A stretch of DNA of 10,237 bases from Verrucomicrobiales bacterium. GTDB lineage: Bacteria > Verrucomicrobiota > Verrucomicrobiia > Limisphaerales > RI-55. A program made the position numbers and the translations under genes. The notes beneath the pieces are model-generated. The model had not been told where the DNA came from. It ran no database searches and saw only the letters and a list, made by a program, of their open reading frames with translations. Numbering within the stretch: position 1 is the first letter of the stretch; every line of letters begins with the position of its first letter. Shown piece by piece: positions 6,539 through 10,237 of the stretch. The stretch covers positions 1 through 10,237 of the forward strand of contig DNDP01000439.1 in assembly GCA_003484235.1 (NCBI GenBank). Direction: 5' to 3'.

Positions 6539-8668
6539 CTAACGGGCCAAGGAGATCTCCTCCCGCAGCTGCCTGCCGATCTGTTCCAGCCGCGAAGAAA
6601 AGTAACTCTTATCCCGATCCGTCACGGCGTTTTCCCAGGCGACATCAGCCCTGACGTCGCTCCAACGTGCAAGATCGGCGACCAATGCATCGTCGAGTGC
6701 CGTCGCCAAACGACGATAACGGCGACCCGATGCGGAAGGCGACAGCGGCCCATCTTCCGACAGCAATACCTCCGCACGTTGGATGAACAATTTCCTGAAC
6801 TCGCCATTTTTTCGCAGAAGGCCAAAAAGGTGCAGCGGCCCGGCACGGGGATCGGCAGAACGCGGCAGCAAATCGGACGATCCGAACGCGGGTGCGAAAT
6901 CGCCGTTCAGAAAGGCGAACCGGCCGGCAGTAGTTCTGGGCCGTGCGGCGTACCATCCGACGGGCGACGGCAGATCCCATGAGCCGGCAAGCAGGTTCAC
7001 GATCATGAAGTCGGCGAACACATCCAGATCCAAGAACTGGCCCACTTGATTGAGCGTGACATTCCCGATCGGCGCCGCGGCCACGGCGGCGGCGGAGGCG
7101 GCGGAGGCGGCGGCCAGAAGCTGTTCCCAAACCACGGCATCACCAGTTGCAAGTCCATCGGCCGTAATTACGTCAAACTCGCCTGCGTGCTTGAACGCGG
7201 CCGAGAGGAATGGTCCGGTGGGTCGTTCCCCCAGAAGATGAATGCCCCGGTAATCTCCATTGATGAAGAGATGGACGAACCGGCCCCGCGTCACGGGATG
7301 GCCGAGTTCCAACAGGGATTCCCTTCGCCACTGATCGTCGACCAGACTCAGAAGCGGCATTGTCCCGCTGCCGGCCTTCACCACCAAATCTCGCGAAGTC
7401 TTTGCACCACCCGGGCCGAACAGCTGGTGCTTGAATTCGGTTTCTCCAAATTCGTTCCGGAAAAGCAGCCGGAAACCGGACCGCTCCGTGTGATCCAGAA
7501 GCGTCGACGAGCCCTCCACCTGGCGTAGACCCGCACCGAACTGCAGGTAGTCCGCGGAAGCTGATATGAGAAGCTCCATTGACACCCGCTGTGCCTCGTC
7601 CCACGTCCCATTCAAGCTGGTGGGATAGAACCGGCCGCTGGTCGGGCCCGATCTTTCGGCGGGAACGACCATTGACAGGTTGGGAATCGCCAGCAGGCCG
7701 CCCACGATCTGTTGGCGAATCTCGGCATTGGTCAATGCAACCGGATCCCGCCAATGCGGCGAACCGGAGATGCCGCCTGCAATCGGATGAACCAGTTTTT
7801 CCGGAAAAAGATACGTGTGTGTGTCGATGTTGCTGGGCTTGAATCCCGGACGGAAGGCGGCCGCCCGAAGCGTGGTGGTGCGGTCAACACTGATCGGAGC
7901 CTGATATACGCTACCCTCGTCCTCGGACGGTTCAGACCCGTCGAGCGTATAGCGGATCTGGGCATTGTACGTCTTGGTGGTGATCTCCAGTTCAAACGGT
8001 TCGCGGTGGAACCCACGACGGTGGCTGAACTGCGTGTCCGCCACGATGCCGAGCAGTTCGTTTCGGTTCGGTTGACCGGGCGTCGGCGTCAACAGGAAGG
8101 TCAGGTCCCGCGAATCACGATGAAGCCGGGGGCGATCCACCTGAAACGTCTCCGGCAGGACTCCGAATGACGTGTCCCATTCCTGCGGCGGATACTTCGG
8201 CAGGAACTCGTGGACCACCCGCGTCCCGTCGGGTGCGATCAAGGCGAGGTATTCTCCGGCGGGACTCAGGCGAAAGTTTGTGTGCAGGCTGGAAATGAAG
8301 TTGGTGCGGTCCTTGCCGGTGGCATGAACAACCAGGAAGCCACCCGGCTCCAGCGTTGCCGACGGGAACCTCCATTTTTGCGGACGCCGGAAGTCATCGG
8401 TCAATGACCAGCCGGTGAGATCCACCGGTTCGCCTGTTGGATTCCACAGTTCGATCCAGTCGGCCGTGTCGCCGTCTTCGTCCTTCAAGCCGGTGGCGTT
8501 TCGGGCCTGTATCTCTGAGATTACCGGGCTCATTCTTTCCCGCTGACCGCGGCTTTTCTCCACCTGCCAGAACAGAAACCCCGCGATCAGGAATCCAAAA
8601 CCGGCAATGAACAGCCAGCCGGGAATCTTCCCCTGGGCAGTTTCGGCAGGCAGATAGTCACCAGACAT
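6539..8668 (-). CDS. Membrane-anchored CotH-like protein with lamin-tail and chitobiase-type domains
   Basis: A 709-residue, probably exported protein. A signal anchor lies at about 17-35 (GWLFIAGFGFLIAGFLFW). A lamin-tail-type beta domain spans about 47-200, with ISEIQARN and DWIELWNPTGEPVDLTGWSL. A chitobiase/hexosaminidase C-terminal type domain covers about 222-288 (IRYTLDGSEPS, TTTLRAAAF). A CotH kinase-like region follows from about 330 to 700, with FVHLFINGDYRGIHLLGERP at 464-483. CotH proteins have a kinase-like fold and can phosphorylate secreted or coat proteins. Here the metal-binding motif, commonly WDxD.xFG or WDxE, reads NGDFAPAFG (588-596), keeping one acidic residue and losing the second. 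The Asn expected before the WYA block is Gly571. It may be a pseudokinase. An alanine tract fills 519-532. The gene begins 3 bp after the VTC stop, with AGGAG 11 bases before the ATG. Confidence 0.88.
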   Translation of the reverse strand: MSGDYLPAETAQGKIPGWLFIAGFGFLIAGFLFWQVEKSRGQRERMSPVISEIQARNATGLKDEDGDTADWIELWNPTGEPVDLTGWSLTDDFRRPQKWRFPSATLEPGGFLVVHATGKDRTNFISSLHTNFRLSPAGEYLALIAPDGTRVVHEFLPKYPPQEWDTSFGVLPETFQVDRPRLHRDSRDLTFLLTPTPGQPNRNELLGIVADTQFSHRRGFHREPFELEITTKTYNAQIRYTLDGSEPSEDEGSVYQAPISVDRTTTLRAAAFRPGFKPSNIDTHTYLFPEKLVHPIAGGISGSPHWRDPVALTNAEIRQQIVGGLLAIPNLSMVVPAERSGPTSGRFYPTSLNGTWDEAQRVSMELLISASADYLQFGAGLRQVEGSSTLLDHTERSGFRLLFRNEFGETEFKHQLFGPGGAKTSRDLVVKAGSGTMPLLSLVDDQWRRESLLELGHPVTRGRFVHLFINGDYRGIHLLGERPTGPFLSAAFKHAGEFDVITADGLATGDAVVWEQLLAAASAASAAAVAAAPIGNVTLNQVGQFLDLDVFADFMIVNLLAGSWDLPSPVGWYAARPRTTAGRFAFLNGDFAPAFGSSDLLPRSADPRAGPLHLFGLLRKNGEFRKLFIQRAEVLLSEDGPLSPSASGRRYRRLATALDDALVADLARWSDVRADVAWENAVTDRDKSYFSSRLEQIGRQLREEISLAR
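7073..7114 (-). repeat. GCC-type triplet tract encoding poly-alanine inside the CotH-like gene
   Basis: Fourteen consecutive codons (residues 519-532) encode eleven Ala, two Ser and one Val, read on the plus strand as runs of GGC and GGA triplets. The tract follows WEQLL in the kinase-like region. It preserves the frame and looks like a triplet expansion. Confidence 0.7.
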
Positions 8669-8671
8669 GGC

Positions 8672-9364
8672 TCAGACCGCTCCTATCGAGTGCAGACCGG
8701 TTACGAATTTTGACATGCGGGTCACGCGGAAGGGGAAATAGCCGGCGACCCGCTCGTCGATGCGGTCGATCGCGCCGCTGTACTTCAACTCCACCACCGT
8801 GCTGTCTCGGTCGAGCCGGCCGGAAGCGAAAGCGTTGTTATGTTTCATGAACCGGAAGAATTCCAGCTGCCAGTCCAGGGTGATCCGGTAGAGCCTGTCG
8901 GCCGAAATGAAATACTTACGATGATAACGGTTCAGCAGGACCGGCTCATAGCTGCGGAGCGGGCCGAGGACGCTTTCCGGCAGGCTGGATTCCTCCAGGC
9001 AGCGAAAGACATCCGCGGCGCCCATGCCCTTGGCGACCACGAGCGGCTGCAGCCGGAAAGAGTTCTTGGCGCCCACCATGCCCCGCTTGAGCTTGAATTC
9101 CAACACCGGCTTGGCGTGTTCACCCAGCATCGGTCCGTACCAGCGAATGCGCGCCTTCGTCCGGTCGGCGATGCCGTCCATGTTCTCCAGCAGGCTGCGC
9201 AACCCCGGCGTGTCAAAGTAGATGTTGTTGACGATGCGTTTGGGATAGGCGTCGCGGAAGAGGGCCGGATTGCGGCGGACGAGCAGTTCGATCGCTTCAA
9301 ACGGCATGTCCTGAACGTGATACTTCCGCTCGAAGCGAAAGCCGTTTTCGTCACGCTCGCTCAT
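8672..9364 (-). CDS. VTC-domain polyphosphate polymerase
   Basis: A 230-residue protein consisting of a single VTC domain, the triphosphate-tunnel fold that in yeast Vtc4 makes inorganic polyphosphate from ATP. Conserved tunnel features are visible: FERKY (11-15), RIVNNIYFDT (43-52), KARIRWYG (70-77), LEFKLK (88-93), NRYHRKYF (145-152), ITLDWQLEFF (161-170), VELKY (191-195) and SKFVTG (218-223). These supply the expected basic phosphate-binding residues and the metal-binding acidic ones, so the enzyme is probably active. There is no transmembrane segment or SPX domain. It lies 7 bp after the DUF4956 gene and 3 bp before the CotH-like gene, so the three are probably translated together. I infer that DUF4956 supplies the membrane part. 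Bacterial VTC-like enzymes are less studied than Ppk, so the product should be regarded as predicted. Confidence 0.9.
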   Translation of the reverse strand: MSERDENGFRFERKYHVQDMPFEAIELLVRRNPALFRDAYPKRIVNNIYFDTPGLRSLLENMDGIADRTKARIRWYGPMLGEHAKPVLEFKLKRGMVGAKNSFRLQPLVVAKGMGAADVFRCLEESSLPESVLGPLRSYEPVLLNRYHRKYFISADRLYRITLDWQLEFFRFMKHNNAFASGRLDRDSTVVELKYSGAIDRIDERVAGYFPFRVTRMSKFVTGLHSIGAV

Positions 9365-9371
9365 GCTCCTC
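9365..9371 (-). promoter_or_regulatory. Strong Shine-Dalgarno sequence of the VTC gene
   Basis: The 7 bases between the DUF4956 stop (TAG) and the VTC ATG read GAGGAGC. Together with the stop codon this gives TAGGAGGAGC. It is the only strong, well-placed ribosome binding site seen in the window and implies tight translational coupling of the two genes. Confidence 0.75.
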
Positions 9372-10058
9372 CTACACCCCCAGCCCGCGATCCTCGTGAA
9401 GGCTTACCCGGATTGAATCCGAGAGGGACCGGAGGTGACGGGTGCACTCGTTCACCCGTTCCACGCTGTCGAAGTTGGCCTGAAACGATGCCTCCAGCAC
9501 GCCTTCCCCCTCGTCGTAGCGCTTGAGCAGCGAACGGCGGGAGAACTTGTTGACGGCTTCCACCAGCTGCGGGAGCGAGAGCTGCCCGTTGCCGCTGTGC
9601 GAGATGGTCAGGTAAAGGTTGGGCCGCGGCGCCGATCCGCGCACGAAGTGGCGGCTGATGATGACGGCCACCATGATCACGAAGGCGAGCGTGGTGATGA
9701 TCGTCTGGCTGGCGCCCAGCCCAAGGCCAATCGAGATCGCCAGAAACAGGTAGGCCAGTTCCTCGGGCTCCTTGATCGCGGCTCGGAACCGGATGATGGA
9801 CAGCGCACCGACCAGTCCCAGCGACAGGGCCAGCGAGGACTTGACGATGGTGATGATCACCATGGTGGTCATGGTGAGCAGCATGAAGTTCCGGCTGAAC
9901 ATCTCGCGGTTGGCCAGTACGGTGCCGAAACGGACGTAGACGCGGCCCAGCAAATATGCGAGCAGGCCGGCCAGCAGGAGGTTGATCACAAACTGCACGA
10001 TATCGATCTGCGCCGTCTGGCTGGTAAAAAACTCGAGCAGTGTCTGTTGTTTGTTCAT
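9372..10058 (-). CDS. DUF4956 integral membrane protein
   Basis: A 228-residue protein with the DUF4956 signature SLGLVGALSIIRFRAAIKEPEELAYLFLAISIGLGLGA at about 79-116 (shown by SLGLVGALSI, IKEPEELAYLF and GLGLGA). Hydrophobic segments at about 19-40, 57-74, 76-90, 100-116 and 118-137 predict four or five membrane passes. A soluble C-terminal domain of about 90 residues follows. The start at 10058 (MNKQQTLLEFF) is chosen; the open frame continues upstream but those residues look non-coding and cross the intergenic repeat. Family function is unknown. The glycine-rich core is reminiscent of MgtC-type proteins, though I cannot show homology. It is the first gene of the operon with the VTC polymerase, and may anchor it or move its product or substrate. 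No Shine-Dalgarno sequence. Confidence 0.9.
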   Translation of the reverse strand: MNKQQTLLEFFTSQTAQIDIVQFVINLLLAGLLAYLLGRVYVRFGTVLANREMFSRNFMLLTMTTMVIITIVKSSLALSLGLVGALSIIRFRAAIKEPEELAYLFLAISIGLGLGASQTIITTLAFVIMVAVIISRHFVRGSAPRPNLYLTISHSGNGQLSLPQLVEAVNKFSRRSLLKRYDEGEGVLEASFQANFDSVERVNECTRHLRSLSDSIRVSLHEDRGLGV

Positions 10059-10237
10059 GCCGGTTGCAGTCGGGTGTGGGCGAGGTTGTTTCACACCTGA
10101 AGACCTTCGCCAACGCAAAAAGTTACAGTCTGGTAACGAACTAGAAACGCACAAAAGCGGCCGGGCCGGACAAGAAAATCGGGAAATCCTTGACCCGCCT
10201 CCGTGCCCGACCCCGGACCGTCCTGATGGTGATCCGG
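10059..10237. other. Non-coding end of window upstream of the DUF4956 operon
   Basis: These 179 bases hold no gene I can support on either strand. They contain the GTTAC/GTAAC repeat and a GC-rich stretch. From 10194 the plus strand is open from a TTG (TTGACCCGCC) to the window edge, which could be a divergent gene start, but only 14 to 15 codons are visible. Confidence 0.5.
10122..10137. promoter_or_regulatory. Inverted repeat GTTAC-N6-GTAAC upstream of the DUF4956-VTC-CotH operon
   Basis: GTTAC (10122-10126) and GTAAC (10133-10137) form a perfect 5-bp inverted repeat with a 6-base spacer, 64-79 bases before the DUF4956 ATG. The spacing suits a dimeric helix-turn-helix regulator. No convincing -35/-10 pair was found, so the promoter is unplaced. 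Confidence 0.35.

Noticed and set aside
10194..10237. Possible divergent gene starting with TTG near the right edge
   Set aside because: Only about 15 codons are visible, the start is rare and no motif can be recognised.

Overview
The window is a GC-rich, gene-dense stretch of a bacterial chromosome. Protein style points to Verrucomicrobiota or a close relative: a CotH protein with a lamin-tail domain and a chitobiase-type domain, a four-helix-bundle gene with the 'EGWES...EKRQ.YNIARR.CGE.RSMSYVL' signature, and almost no Shine-Dalgarno sequences. This placement is inferred from protein style, not from a marker gene.

Positions 1-4750 (minus strand) hold a probable assimilatory sulfate-reduction operon. 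It is read from cysI (sulfite reductase hemoprotein) through a DUF2061 membrane protein, cysH (PAPS/APS reductase), a four-helix-bundle protein, cysD (ATP sulfurylase small subunit) and a nucleotidyltransferase-like remnant, to cysN, which runs off the left edge. Two genes have no known place in sulfate assimilation. These are the four-helix-bundle gene between cysH and cysD, and the nucleotidyltransferase-like gene between cysD and cysN.

Positions 4751-4929 form a divergent control region, with a good minus-strand promoter candidate and two small hairpins. From 4930 to 6084 on the plus strand lies a NifS/IscS-type cysteine desulfurase. It is arranged back to back with the sulfate operon, so sulfur fixation into cysteine and sulfur release from cysteine may share one control region.

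Positions 6115-10058 (minus strand) hold a second probable operon, read DUF4956 membrane protein, VTC-domain polyphosphate polymerase, a CotH-like membrane-anchored protein, and a DUF1294 membrane protein. The first three are nearly contiguous (7 and 3 bp gaps). The likely theme is a membrane-associated polyphosphate (VTC-like) module coupled to a CotH-family kinase-fold protein. The CotH member appears to have lost part of its metal-binding motif, so it may be a pseudokinase. This is the least understood system in the window.

Positions 10059-10237 hold no gene I can support. They contain a 16-bp inverted repeat that may be an operator for the second operon. No tRNA, rRNA, CRISPR array, insertion sequence or prophage was seen, and no gene-free stretch exceeds 300 bp.
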